Below, piece by piece: positions 11,048 through 24,402 of a stretch of 64,000 nucleotides of DNA; positions within the stretch are counted from its first letter, which is position 1; every line of letters starts with the position of its first letter. Source of the DNA: Blumeriella jaapii (lineage: Eukaryota > Ascomycota > Leotiomycetes > Helotiales > Drepanopezizaceae). Where the stretch lies: the NCBI GenBank assembly GCA_009599575.1, contig VWND01000001.1, positions 558,001-622,000 of the forward strand, written 5' to 3'. Under the pieces are notes generated by a model, which saw only the letters and a list, made by a program, of their open reading frames with translations, made no database searches and was not told the DNA's origin. Made by a program: the position numbers and the translations under genes.

Positions 11048-14000
11048 CTAGTCGTAATCGCCCCCGCCCCAAGCCTCGTCATCGTCATCCCCGTATCCCC
11101 CAAACTTCGAATCGTCAAAGTCCTCAATGCCACCGGCGTCGATCCCACCCAAGTCGGCATACTCTTCTGTATCCTCGTACTCTTCTTCCTCGTCCCCGGC
11201 CATCTGCGACTTCTGGCTCTTCTTGAGGTTAGAGCGCCAGTCATCTACCCCCTCGTTCTCATCCGCGTCCTCGTCGTCTTCGACAGGTGCGGAAGCAGGC
11301 TTGATGTAATCATCGTCGTCACCGTCTTCGTCGTTGACCTCGGGCTCGGGATCCTTTTCCTTGTTCTTGAACTTGTGACCCGGCTTGGGACCTGGCTTGA
11401 GGTGGGGGCCGATTTTGCGCCGGCTGGGCTTGGGGATGTGCGCGTTGCCGACGAGCGGGATGCCAGAACCGTCGTCGATGTTCACCTCGCTACCCGCCAC
11501 GCTGCCAGCAACACCAGACATGATGGAGTCGTGGTCCGAGAAGTCCGAGACGACACTGCCAGCGCGAGAGGTAATGCGACTAGTGGCTGCGCTTCCGAGA
11601 GCGTCCTTGTCCTTGAGCTTGCTGATACCGGCGAACATGGAGTTGATCGCGTCGTAGTTGATTTTCTTCGAGAAGGCACGCTGTTTCAGAGCCGCGATGG
11701 CAGCTTCACCCGGACTGCTGGCCGCACTCGTCTGGCCCTCTCCAATTCTAGGCCGCGGTTTGCGGTTGCGCTTGGCTTTAGGTGGCCCTTTGGCAGCATG
11801 CTTTTTGGTCCATTCTTTAACCTGCTGGGCACGCAACCAGCTTTTGTTGTCGTTGGCCCAGACTTTCTCCTTCTTGGCGGTGTCTGCAGCGGACAGCATG
11901 CAATGTTCTACCTCGGGGTCGTCGGCAAACTCGTCTTCTCCGATGTTTACATCCGAACTGATGTTCTTTGGTGGATTGGCCTTCAGGAAAGCCTCCATGT
12001 GTGCCGCAGCGCGCTGTGCAGCTTCTTCGTACTTGACATCGTGCGCTTCACCGCTGTGGGGTGCCATTATGTGTTCTCCGTGTGGGTCGGGTTCCTCCGG
12101 CTCTGGCGAGAGGCTGTATTCGCTGGCACTGGAGTCTGCACCGGACATCATTTCATTGATTTGATCGGTAATGGCCCTCGGGTTGTGGTCACGATTGGGA
12201 TGGGGGATGACCTCTCGGGCAGGTGTGGCGTCCCGAGCGGGTGTGGCAGCTCGGGCGGGCGTGCTATCTCGGGCGGGCGTGCTATCTCGGGCGGGCGTGC
12301 TATCTCGGGCGGGCGTGCTATCTCGATGCGGAGTAGAATCTCTAGCAGTGGGCTGCTTACCGGCAGCTCGCATTTTGGCATCATAGTCTTTAATTGCCTG
12401 CTCTGCACGAGCGACGGTAGTGGGATCGGAGATCATCTCGTTAATCTGGTCTTCCATCTCTTTTTCGCTAGATGACCAAGTGTCTGGTACGTAGATGGGT
12501 TTTGAGTTGCTCCGGAGTCCAGGCACGACTGCACCGCCACTGATGGGCATACTTACTTCTTCGCTTGCCTCGGCAGCGGCAGCGGCAGCCTCTTCGTCTA
12601 GCATGGCAAGTTGTTCGAGGGTCGTCTCTGTTCTATCCTCGATTTGTAGCTCGATCGTCTCGGGATTGATAAGACGATCGTGTGACTGAACTGGTTGCGG
12701 AGGAATGACAAATCCATCGGCATCGCGACGAACCTCAACCGGCGTTTCGGGCACGGAAGACGGATCTGAAGATCGGGAGCTGGCGGCGTTTCCTGTCGTC
12801 TCTTGGGTGTCCGCAACCGTTGATTGGGAACTCGTCCGGGTCTCGGAGGTCGACCCTTCAGAACTTGCAGGTGTCTCTGAAGGCGCATCGAACATGGCAG
12901 GATCGACACTTGCAGCTTCAACGGAGCTAGTGGTCTTCTGACGCTTGTTCGGTCCAGGCGTGGCGCTCTCAGTCTCCTCATTCTCACTTCCCTCGTCCTC
13001 TGCTACCATCCCGTCATGCCCCCTACGCTTGCGGCGCTTCTTCGTCTTGAGAAACTCCTCGGTCTTCTGGTAGTACGAGGGTGGATCGTGACAGGTCTCC
13101 AAGAACTCATTGTTCAAGAAATCCTCCACGGTCAGGGCACTGGATGGGGTCTGCTTGAACTCCTCCAGGCGCTTCTGGATGGTGTGCGTCGTGACCTTGA
13201 CGATGTAGACGACTTCAGTGATGGTTCGGCGAAAGTTGTTCATGCGCGCCGCAAGAATCAAGCAGGCACCACAGACGCCCGACGGCCGTCTACCCATCAC
13301 CATCCAATCCAAACTCATGCGTTGGACCATGCGCACCGCATCCTCGGCAACCTTGGTCGTCTGATTGCCGAACTCGAGTTTTTGGGCAAATCGAAAGATC
13401 AAGTCTTCTGGGAGCACGGGTTGGATCCCCGCTTTGGCAATTGCGATGGTATCGTGGAGCTTCTTGAAGGTGTAGCCCAACTTGAAGACATTCGTCTAGA
13501 GCAATGAGCAGGCGTGTAGAAGGGCCAGGTCCCATCGACTTACCTCGACCTTGTCCGCAAAATCAATGAGCATGATCCTGCACGGGCTGTCTTTCCGACA
13601 GGCACTGTACAGACAGACCGCCGCGACCTGGTCCATGCGGCGACCTTGGATGAAGTTGTTCATGGCCGCGAGCTTGAAGATCTGGACACCACTTTGGATG
13701 GTCGACTCGCGGATGCCGAGCTGCACCCCCATGTTCTGTATCTGGTTCCGACCTGTGGTCTACGGTGAGCGCGCGGTCCACGCCGAGCGCAGGGGCTGGG
13801 GGTGCACACATACCCTCTCGAATTGTGTTCTCGCGGTTCTCTCCTCCACTTCTCTTGAAGCCGCCAGGGCCCATGGTACGGGCACCGCCCTGATCGGCAC
13901 TGACAAAGCTTCCCTGCACGACCGCTCCGCCGGCCGAGTTCTCGCCAAACGTGACTTCGGAGACGATGTTGGAGTCGTCGACGACGAAGCCGCAGTTGTG

Positions 14001-14195
14001 GCAGATGCCATCCTGCACATCCGGATCAACACACTCCTTGTTGGGACAGGCTTGCTTGCGCGGAGGGAGGGCCGCCGCTTTGGCTCGAGCCGCCGCTCCG
14101 GCGGTGGCTTGACGGACCAACGTCGGCGGCGCGTCTTTGATGGGGACTCGGTTTCGCAGGGGATTCTGCTTCTTGGGCTTCCTCGGAGGCGCCAT
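11048..14195 (-). CDS. brf1: Transcription factor IIIB subunit BRF1
   Basis: TFIIB-related subunit of TFIIIB, which recruits RNA polymerase III to tRNA and 5S genes. Exons 14195-13814, 13752-13544 and 13495-11048; both introns are GT..AG and frames agree, giving 1,012 residues. A zinc ribbon is visible with C50, C55, C65 and C68 (ACPNKEC, CHNCGF), followed by the two cyclin-like repeats (NMGVQLGIRESTIQSGVQIF; MGRRPSGVCGACLILAARMN). The Brf1-specific homology region is the segment around NDNKSWLRAQQVKEWTKKHA. The protein is longer than yeast Brf1 because of a Ser/Thr/Pro-rich linker that includes about eight tandem copies of a hexapeptide RDSTPA. The C-terminus is strongly acidic (Asp/Glu/Gly runs). 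It is head-to-head with PRMT1, with 1.1 kb between the starts. Confidence 0.93.
12240..12335 (-). repeat. Tandem RDSTPA repeat inside BRF1
   Basis: An 18-bp unit encoding RDSTPA or close variants (RAATPA, RDATPA) repeats head-to-tail in the linker of BRF1. Near-identical codons across the units show recent slippage or unequal exchange. SP/TP motifs make the stretch a possible phosphorylation target. Confidence 0.8.
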
Positions 14196-15299
14196 CGCGA
14201 GCGACGGCGAGGGCGAGGGCGCAGGGAATGGCGAGGGCGAGGGCGAGGCTCGCGAGCCTCCACGGCAGCGGCACACCGGCACCAGCACCAGCACCAGCAC
14301 ACAAGCCCGCAGCTGAGCAGATGGGAAGAAGAGAAGAAAGAGCAAAAGGAGCGATGGCGAGAGCGATGGCAAGGGAGAAAGACAGAAAGAAAGAAAGAGA
14401 GACAGCCCACGTGATGGGCAAGTGAGTGCAGGTGTTGCGGTGTTGCGGCGTGCAGATAGATGCAAGTCGTCGCTGGGTGTGGTGTTGAGCGCGAGGTCGG
14501 TTTTTGGTGAAGGGACGGAGGGGCGGAGGAGGGAAATAAGTCGCTTCCGCTCGCAACTTTTTTAGGTTGGCGGGGGCGGAAAAATTGAAGACGGCGGTCA
14601 CGCCCACACTGACGCCGCAAGTGATGGAATCGACGTGAAGGGAATTTGTCATTTCAATGAATCCAGGTCCCTACCGATCAAGACGAGGTAGACGCCTCGA
14701 GTGGGCATTTCTTTTGCTCCCCATCATCTCGTGCTGATTTTTGGGCTTTTTCCTTTTCATGCCACCGCCCCTCCGGCGACGGTAATCACGTTCTTCTCCG
14801 CACGTGACTGACCCCGCCACTGTGCAATGCGGAGGGTACGGTACGGGGCGTACTCATTCCCCTGGTCATTTGGATGCTCGTGCATCTCGGAAGAATCAAA
14901 AGAGATCTCCCTTGTCATCCCATCATTCCCTCACCACCAGCCGGGCGAAAATGTCTCCATCGAATCCCGAGTCTAAGCTCCAACCAAGTCGGCCATCACA
15001 GAGCACGAAAGGAGGCAGATCCGAACGCAACTGGGCAGCGGCACATCCTTCGGCGCGGATCATCCTGTACCCCCGGCGCTATCCTTGCGCGGGACTAGCA
15101 CCATCGAGTTTCCCGTGCCTCAATCGGTCCCTGAAATTTTATTTTTTCGACCGCCAACTTGACCCATTGACCGTGGACCGACCGCCCTCACGCGATTTCT
15201 GACAAAGTTCCCTTGCTCAGTCCCCAAACGCGCACAGCTTCTTCTGTACACGCCCTCTGCCACCACCGCATCGCATCCCTCGAGACCTAGGCCGCAATC
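14196..15299. other. Shared upstream region of BRF1 and PRMT1
   Basis: A 1.1-kb divergent promoter region. It holds a GCGAGG-type array next to the BRF1 start (about 14200-14245) and CACGTG at 14408-14413 and CACGTGA near 14801. No gene is supported; long frames here are purine-rich shadows. Confidence 0.5.
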
Positions 15300-16624
<1,325 letters not shown>

Positions 16625-17403
16625 TCTGTGCTGTCGCGGGGGTCTACTGCCGACCGCATCACGAAATCAGCAGATGGGGTCATGGTTCTTGACATCGATG
16701 TAGGTATGGCGGGGACGAGATGGGTGGCAGGTGGCAGGTGGCAGGTGGGAGGAAGGGCTCTTTCGCGGCTGAGAGCGCAGACCCTGGGTGCTATGCTTTT
16801 TCTTCTCTCTTTCACTTTTCGATACCTGACGATGCGAATATTTTCTCTCGAAAAAGATTGGCATGTGCAGTGCATGCACGTATGTGGGTGTGGTGTCTGA
16901 GCGACCGGATGGAATCTTTCTCATAGGCGTTCAGATGGAGGGCAACCAGCAGCAGCATCGCCGGCGTGGGACGGAGCCAGCTTGGTTCCCTCGACAGAGA
17001 TCTTGACCTCGCCTTCGCGGGAGCAAGAGAGAAAGAGAGGAGAAGGGAGGGATCAAAAATGCATGATCTCTAGTCACGATCTCTAGTACCTTCTTTTTTT
17101 TCGCACACGGACCAAAAGCCAAGCGGTGATGATCTCTGTCTCCGAGACAATCGTGATGCGAGGTGTTTTTGGAGGGAAGTGAGTGAGGTACCTGTACAGT
17201 AGGTAGGGACCAAGTTGGCTTCACCGAACCTACCCACGTTTCTAGTCGTGGCGTTCTGAGATGTCGGAGCCATGCAACTTCCTCATGTTGAAAGTCATCG
17301 TCATTTTCTTCAGAGCGGTTTCCCCTTTACCATCATATAATACACAAACGCACGCCCAGCTACTCCTTCCCACTCCTCCAAATCTCACGTCTGCGCACAC
17401 CCA
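16625..17403. other. 3' flanks of PRMT1 and its convergent neighbour
   Basis: No gene seen. Contains three copies of a GGTGGCAGGT unit at 16725-16752. Most of this is probably 3' untranslated sequence of the two convergent genes. Confidence 0.45.
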
Positions 17404-18556
17404 CTACTCCTTGTCATCCTTCTTCGGCACGCTCACCAGCGCCGGCACGACAACACTATTCAGGTTGCGGAAGGCCGTCGCGACGGCGCCCTCGGGCAGC
17501 TCCCCGTTCCAGCGGTCCTCGACCCGCACGATCTTGTCGCCGGCGGCGTCGGTCGTGATGCGGATCTCGCTCTCCATCGTCTTCTCGCTGCCGATGCCCT
17601 TCACCTTGTAGCGCGTGCGGGCGTCGAGCGTGATCGGGTTGCCGGAGGAGGTCACGGTGTGGTGTTGTTGTTCCTGCTCATCGTCCGGTTAGGGCACGGG
17701 AGCGTGGGAGTATTCGGGGAATGTGCAAGGTGGGAGTGGGAAGTGGATGGGTTGAGAGAGAGAGGTAAGGAGAGAAGGAGGAGGAGGAGGAGGAGGAGGA
17801 GGAGGGCAACATGAACATGGCTAATCTTGGGGAACGGAGACGTACAATCTCGCTGAAGGCGGCTTTGAGACCCCACCATTGCGCCTCGTATTGTTTCCTT
17901 CCTTGGGCTTTGGTGATGGGATCCGCGAACGTGGCGTCGTCCTGTGGCAGAGTCAGCTTCTGCATCTTCCACATACACTCTCCTGTCGATTTCTGTCCTT
18001 CTTTTTCCTTCCTGTCCCTTTGTCCATCTTTCCCTCACACCAGAAGAGAGAGAAAAGAAAATAGAAGAGACGGTACTCACAGCCCACAGACTCATCTTCG
18101 CATGTGTCGGCTTCCCCTTGAAGAGCTACAAGTAAAGATCAGCTGTGGTTCTCTCTTGCCGCACTCTCGCTCACTTCCTATCATCTTCTCCCACGAGCCC
18201 TCTCATCCCCCACCTCCAAGAAGCCGAAAAAGAAAACAGATGGAAAAGGAACACAAAGATCTCACGTCCAAGACACTCCCCACCAGGACTCTCTGCCGCG
18301 CGCTCAGCTCCACGCCTTGCGCGGTGCGGATCTCCGTGCTCTCGATACCTAAGCTCGCTGCATCTTGCTTTCCGCTCTCGCCTCCAGATGCCGAGACGGA
18401 GGAAGAGGCCTGTGCCTGTGCAGTGGAGGACGGGATACCGGCGGCGGACATGCTGGCGAGCTTGCGGAAGGATCTCGGACTTGGAGCAGATCTGGAGATT
18501 GACGCTGATGCTGATGCTGTCGTTGAGGCTTTGAGAAGGAGGCGGGAGGAACGCAT
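17404..18556 (-). CDS. Conserved fungal protein, possible NTF2/SnoaL-like fold
   Basis: A 233-residue protein of unknown function. Exons 18556-18266, 18125-18081, 17941-17846 and 17673-17404, all GT..AG and in frame. The first ~55 residues are rich in Ser, Ala and Arg with few acids (MRSSRLLLKASTTASASASI), which fits a mitochondrial presequence. The conserved part runs ELSARQRVLVGSVLDLFKGK, then DDATFADPITKAQGRKQYEA and VEDRWNGELPEGAVATAFRN. This size and the FADP / EDRWNG pattern recall small cone-shaped NTF2-like proteins; this is an inference, and no catalytic residues can be named. An internal Met (MSAAGIPSS) could be an alternative start giving a cytosolic form. Confidence 0.72.
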
Positions 18557-19145
18557 ATGTGTGTGTGGATGTGTTTCGGGGATGGAGAAGCTGGAGGGCT
18601 TGAAAGATGGGGAGAGGGTGCGAGTGCTTTTATACCGACCGTACCGTAGGGAGGTCGAAAGGCAAGCACGCCACGCACGCACGACCTTTGTGCTACTGAG
18701 GGGAACGTAGCTACTGGAATGGTTACAGATTGGGAGACGCGAATGCGAGATGTGTTGACATCATCAGTCTCAGACCCCTGAGCCACATTAGGCGAGTGGC
18801 GATACGTCTGTTTGGTTGACAGCGGACCGAGCCGAAGCCGTGCATTTGTTGACATCTCGCTAAGTAGATTGTGTTGAGTAGATGTGAACGTGATTTGGCT
18901 CCCATGCCCAGAAGAACAGTAGAGGCTGTGAGACCGCGTTTGGTCGAGTAGACGGAACAAATCTCCGGTTAGTGCCATCCACAATAGCGTAGCATCATAC
19001 AAAACAACAACGCCACTTATCCCCGCGGACTAAACCCCATATCTAAACACAAACCCAGTCCAACCCACCAGCTTCACCACAACACCAACGTTTCCCCTCC
19101 CAATTGTTAACAAATTGACTGCCAGATATAACCAATAGGTAGTTT
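18557..19145. other. Intergenic region upstream of the NTF2-like gene, downstream of MUS81
   Basis: About 590 bases with no supported gene or repeat. Confidence 0.4.
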
Positions 19146-20925
19146 CTACTCATCAACACTCCCCCAGACCTTCGAGATCTTGACGCTAAGCGCCTTCCCA
19201 ACCTTCTTCCTGCCAAACAGCTGGCCCATCTCATCCGCCGCCATCTTCATCTGCGCCTTCTCGCCCTCCTTGGCCCCACCCGCCCTCTCGTTCGCCTTCC
19301 TATACGCCTCCGCGAACTCGAACGGCGTTTTCCATCTCTTCTGGATCTCGATCGCCTTCTCGGGCGTCAAGCCGTGCACGCAGAGAAGCATTTTAAGGTA
19401 GACGTCTTTCAGAGTCAGCGCGTTGGATTTGGAGCTGAGCGAGGCAAAGGCTTCGTATGTGATGTAGTGGCTTGTCGACGGTTGGGTTCTGGCGAGGTGA
19501 GCTTGCAGAGGGAGATAGTTCAGGGATGTGATGGCTGCGGTGGGAATCAGATGGAGGGGTTTGGTCTCGTATTTCGCTTTCAGCAGCTTGGTCATTTTGA
19601 GCAGATAATTGATCGTATCGTCCATGATCTGCGTCTTCTTGACGAAGAAGCCATTGACGACTTGAGTGGAAGCGATGGCTGACGCGACTCGTTGCTCGTA
19701 GCCCCCCGCTTCCAGCTTGGCTTCTTCGATGATGTAGATCACATTCTTGATGCCGGATTTCCGCAGGCGGAATTTCTGCTCGAGAAATCGTTTATCTTTG
19801 ATGGACATGACAAGGTCGTCGAGGCGTTTACGTTCGATGATGTAGTCCAGTACTATCTCGGTTCCTTCAGCACCGCGGACTTTGAGAAGGTTTGGGTCGT
19901 GCATTTTGGCTACCCAGAGAAAGTCCCCCAAGGCAAGAGATCGACTCATGCAGTCGATGCCTTTCCTCTTCAGTTCCATCTGTATGTGGTCTCTGTTCTT
20001 CTGTGACTTCACCTCCCGGTTGTCAACGACGAGTTCCACGGTAAACGATCCAGGTTCAAGGACAATGGGTTCAAACGAGGGTAGGTCGGTGTCCTTGGAG
20101 ATTGGCTTCCCGTCCGGTATTAGGTCTTGCTTGTCTGGCATCTTAGGAGAGTCAAGAATACCCGCAGCTGCAGATTCTCGAACCCGGCAATCCACCAAAG
20201 CGACATCGTCATCTTCATCATTTGGGCCCTCAACAGCTCTTGAACCATACACAAATTTATCAATACGGCCTTGATTTGGATCAGCTGTCTTCAGTATTCT
20301 ATCGGCTACTTCCCAGCCCTCCTCAGTCAACAGGTAGTACTTCGTCGGCCTTCCTTTCGCATACACCAGGTCTTTGCCCTCCAGGGTCTTCATAGAGTTC
20401 CATGCTGTGTAGAACTGTCCTGGCCCTTTCACTTCCGTGAAAGATGAATCGCAGTGGGGTTGTGCTCTCTCGATCAGATCGGCCTTGGAAAGGCCGTCTC
20501 TCGAGTCTCTGTCGATGGTAGCGAGCGCAATAACCAGGGCATAAGGCACTTTGATACTTGGGGAGATAGGGCTTCGCAGTCTTCGCCTTCTTCGGTGGCG
20601 CAGGACCGTCATCCTCCTCGTCGCTGATTTCGGCCAGAGCCGCGGCCGCAGTACTCTTGTTCTTCCTCTTGTTCGGTCTCTCGGGCATCGGCTGGTCGTT
20701 TGCGGCGCACCAGTCTTCGAGTTCTTTCGTCAACTTCTTGACCAATTTCTCTCCCCAAAACTTTAGGACTTGCGCTTCGGAGGGATGCTGCATCGGTAAG
20801 GGGCACTCCTTGAGGGAGGTGCGCGCCTTTTTATACGTCTGGACTCCCTGCGTATTGCGCTCCACAGCGGTTGCAACCCATTCTTCGACGAAGCTGAGCC
20901 AGAGCGGGTTGGCACACGCGGGCAT
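19146..20925 (-). CDS. mus81: Structure-specific endonuclease MUS81 (frame broken once)
   Basis: Catalytic subunit that, with Eme1, cuts 3' flaps, stalled forks and nicked Holliday junctions. Starts MPACANPLWLSFVEEWVATA; the N-terminal helix-hairpin-helix region is followed by a basic Lys-rich linker (PNKRKNKSTA). The nuclease domain is complete, with VVDNRE and the family signature ERKRLDDL, and the C-terminal HhH part is intact (LLCVHGLTPEKAIEIQKRWK). At 20547 the frame changes between KPYLPKYQS and PYALVIALA. The family has SGPYA here, so two missing bases of a G run (C run on the plus strand) restore it; a one-base insertion is the other reading. No GT..AG intron can explain it without removing conserved residues. 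Length when joined is about 594 residues, normal for MUS81. Confidence 0.9.
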
Positions 20926-21312
20926 GGTGGCGGCAAAAGCGATGGCGATGAATAGGTAGCCGTCACAATCGAGGCAATGGGTGAGCAATGAATGTGAAAT
21001 GGCGAAGCGACCAGCGTGCCAGGAGTGAGCGAGAGCGAGGCGAAGGCAGTTGGGCTGGTACAGGGCGCGGGTGAAGAATTCTGTCGATGCCTTCATCTCA
21101 GTGACGCGACGATGTCAACACGCGGTCCCGTGACCTCGGGCGTGCAAGATAATCCGGGTCCGGGCTTTCCGGACATGGATTGCCCCTCCCGCCCCTCTCT
21201 CTCACAGCTGTGTTCCAAGTAGAAATACTCCATCATCCACCTCCACATCCATTGTTTTCCCAACGCTTTCTCTATTCTCAGCTTCATTTACAACCAACTA
21301 CACTCCTCAATC
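20926..21312. promoter_or_regulatory. Divergent promoter of MUS81 and AGM1
   Basis: A 387-bp gap between the two start codons. The side next to the AGM1 start is CT-rich. No further element can be supported. Confidence 0.5.
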
Positions 21313-22980
21313 ATGGCGGATCGCATCCTCGCCGCTTCCGGCAAGCACCCGAAGCCCGCAGGCCGGGTCTTCCAGTATGGCACCGCGGGGTTCCGCATGA
21401 AAGCTACCCTCCTCGACAGCGTCGTCTTCCGTGTCGGCCTCGTCGCCGCCCTGCGGTCGCGCAAGCTCGGCGGCCAGACCATCGGCGTCATGATCACCGC
21501 TTCGCACAATCCTCCCGAAGACAATGGTGTCAAGCTCGTCGATCCAATGGGAGAGATGCTGGAGAACTCGTGGGAAGCACATTCCACCGAGCTGGCCAAC
21601 GCGAAGAACGAGGATGTAGCCAAAGTCTACAAGAACTTGGAAGAGAAGCTGAAGATAAACCCCGCAGCTCCTGCGAGGGTCATCTATGCGCGCGATACGA
21701 GACCCAGTGGCCCTGCCTTGGTGACGGCCCTGGTCGATGCACTGACGGCTGCTGGGGCCGAGTTCACGGATTACAAGCTGCTTACGACCCCTCAACTACA
21801 TTACCTGACGAGATGCACCAATACAGAGGGCACGCCGCAAAGTTATGGCGAAGTGAGCGAGAAGGGATACTACGAGAAACTGGCTGCGGCGTTGCCCGAG
21901 CTATGAAAGGCAAGAAGACCGCGGGGCCAGTCACGGTTGATTGTGCCAATGGTGTTGGGGGTCCAAAGCTGGCTGAGCTGTTGAAGTTCCTACCAAAATC
22001 TTCGGAGGGTGGTGTGCGAATTAAAATTGTCAACGATGATGTTCTCAAGGCCGAGGTCTTGAACCACGATGTAAATCCCCCATGCCACGGTCAGCCTTCC
22101 ATTTTAACACCTTTAGTGCGGAGCAGATTATGTTAAGACCAAGCAACGCGCCCCCCCGTCATCGAAAGTCGGCCCAAACGAGCGTTGCTGCTCTTTGGAC
22201 GGCGACGCAGACCGCATCATCTACTATTTCAACGATTCTGAGCATGGCTTTCGTCTCTTGGACGGCGACAAGATTGCCACCCTCGCTGCATCATTCATTG
22301 GCGAGTTGGCTAAAGAAGCAAAGCTGTCAGACGAGCTCAAAATTGGCGTCGTGCAAACTGCTTACGCCAACGGGGCCTCTACCAAGTATGTTGAGAAATC
22401 CCTGGGCCTTCCTGCCGTCTGCACACCGACCGGGGTAAAGTGGCTGCATCATGCAGCTACCAAGTTCGACGTGGGGGTTTATTTCGAAGCCAATGGCCAT
22501 GGCACCGTTGTATTCTCTCAACAGGCCCTCAAGGCTTTCCGCACCACAACTCCTGAATCGCCAGCCCAAGCCCAAGCTTTGGAAACCCTCCGCGCACTTA
22601 CAGACCTCATCAACCAAACCGTCGGCGACGCTCTCTCCGACATGCTTCTCGTCGAGACAATCCTAGCTCATAGATCTTGGACGCCACGCGAATGGGACCT
22701 TACTTACGTCGACCTACCCAATCGTCTCGTCCGCGTCGAAGTCGGCAATAGAAATCTATTCAAGACGACAGACGCGGAGCGGAAACTTATCGAGCCACAA
22801 GGATTGCAGGGACAAATCGATGCGCTAGTGAAGAAGTTCAAGGACGGCAGAAGTTTTGCGCGTGCTTCTGGCACAGAGGACGCCGTCAGAGTGTATGCGG
22901 AGGCGGCAACGCGAAGCGAGGCCGATGATCTGGCGAGTAAAGTCGCAGCGCTTTGTAGACTGGAGGGAAGTGGTCGTTAG
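21313..22980 (+). CDS. pcm1: Phosphoacetylglucosamine mutase (AGM1/PCM1; frame broken once)
   Basis: Interconverts GlcNAc-6-P and GlcNAc-1-P in the cytosol, on the path to UDP-GlcNAc for chitin, N-glycans and GPI anchors. Exons 21313-22070 and 22117-22980. The phosphoserine loop is TASHNPPEDNGVKLVDPMGE, the metal loop is LDGDADRIIYY, and the C-terminal phosphate-binding loop is FARASGTEDAVRVYAEA. At 21895-21897 the frame ends in a false stop (PEL, TGA) while the conserved AMKGKKTAGPVTVDCANGVG follows in another frame; one more C in the CCC run joins them as AALPRAMKGKK. Everything else, including the 46-nt intron (NHD / CGADYVKT), is intact. About 540 residues when joined, as usual for the family. 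Confidence 0.92.
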
Positions 22981-24402
22981 AGACGGACGGGGATAGCGTT
23001 CAGACGTGGAAAAGGTTTATGACTGATACGGAATCGCATGGAGTTTGGTTTTGGATTTTTTAGTTTAATGGGATCAATAGACTCTTTAGGGCCTACACTT
23101 TGCTTTCTTTGATTCGTATTTGTAAACATCTATACTACGCCTACATTGCTTCACTTAAGACGATACAGTAGAACACCGAGTTCCTTGGCGCAAACACAAG
23201 CTTAGCTATTCGTTTGTTGGCTTTGTCTCCTTGTTGTATTTTGGTTGAACCTGATATGTGGAGAACGTCAGGATTTCAATTCAGGTTGTCTGACATTTAC
23301 AACGTGGAAAAAGTTAACAGCTGATGTTCATAGTTTGAAGCGTGATAAGATCATTAGGGTCTTTTCTGTTTGCGGCTTGTTTCGAATAACGAGTGGGCAT
23401 ATATACATGTATTACATTAAAAACATAATTACACGCGCCTTTTCTAAAAAGACATCTGGGACTTATTCTTGTTTTCCAAGATCTCGTTTGCTAACAATGT
23501 GGTCAAAGAAAACCTGACCAAGGGATTTATGTTTTAGAAAGAGACTCTCGGCAAGGATTCTTTTGATAGAGTATTCCTGTTTCGTAGTAGTCCATGGTGA
23601 AATCCGTTGATTTTCGGCTTTCTACAATTTTGATCTCGCCGCTCCTTCCCTCTGCTTGATACTATCGCTCACCCTACCATCAACTACAATGAGTCAAGGA
23701 TTTTTTCCTTAAAAGGATAACAAGGACCTGGCTCTAATAGTGCACTTGATGAATCGTGTTCTTCCGTCTCTTAAGCATATCCTTTCGGAGAGGGTAGTTG
23801 TATGATATTTGTATTGACTTACCTACATTGATACATCTAAGCTTCACATGTATTTTCTTGGCGTATGGACAAGGCGGCTCAAACTTGGTTTTTTTTTTCG
23901 TTCGGTAGCTTCGTCTCCTGTTCTTGTATAGTTTGAATCCGATGCGTAAAGAAGGTTTAGATGTCTTTGAACACTGATTTTTCCCGAGTGTTTACACTCC
24001 GAGGACCTAGACGAGCAAAGACGGGCCTGCCTGTCGTCCCCATCTCTAAATCATGTCTCCAGCGCTCCGCTCGAGATATCTTGGAACCAGAAGCTGCTTT
24101 TTGGAAGTAAGGAAGGGTTTCTGTTTCCAAGGTCCGAGGTGACTCGAGGCACAAAGAAATGCGAGGTCTTCGAGCGCGCCCTGATTGTCTCGCCTAGGCG
24201 AAGCGAGACAGTAAACAAGACAGCTCTTTCAACCTTTCGAGTCCAAGGCATCCGTTGCCGGGACTTATAAGAATGCACAGTCTGCTCAACAGTCTCTCTA
24301 TCATCCATCCTCCTCCCAAATCCTCACATTATCATTATCCATCCTCTTAAGCAACATCCTGAATACCGCTCTCTGACACAGCCCCGTCCTCCACACCGAA
24401 TC
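22981..24402. other. Intergenic region between AGM1 and the SAP/PARP-like gene
   Basis: 1.4 kb, AT-richer than its surroundings, with no supported gene, RNA or repeat. Confidence 0.5.
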
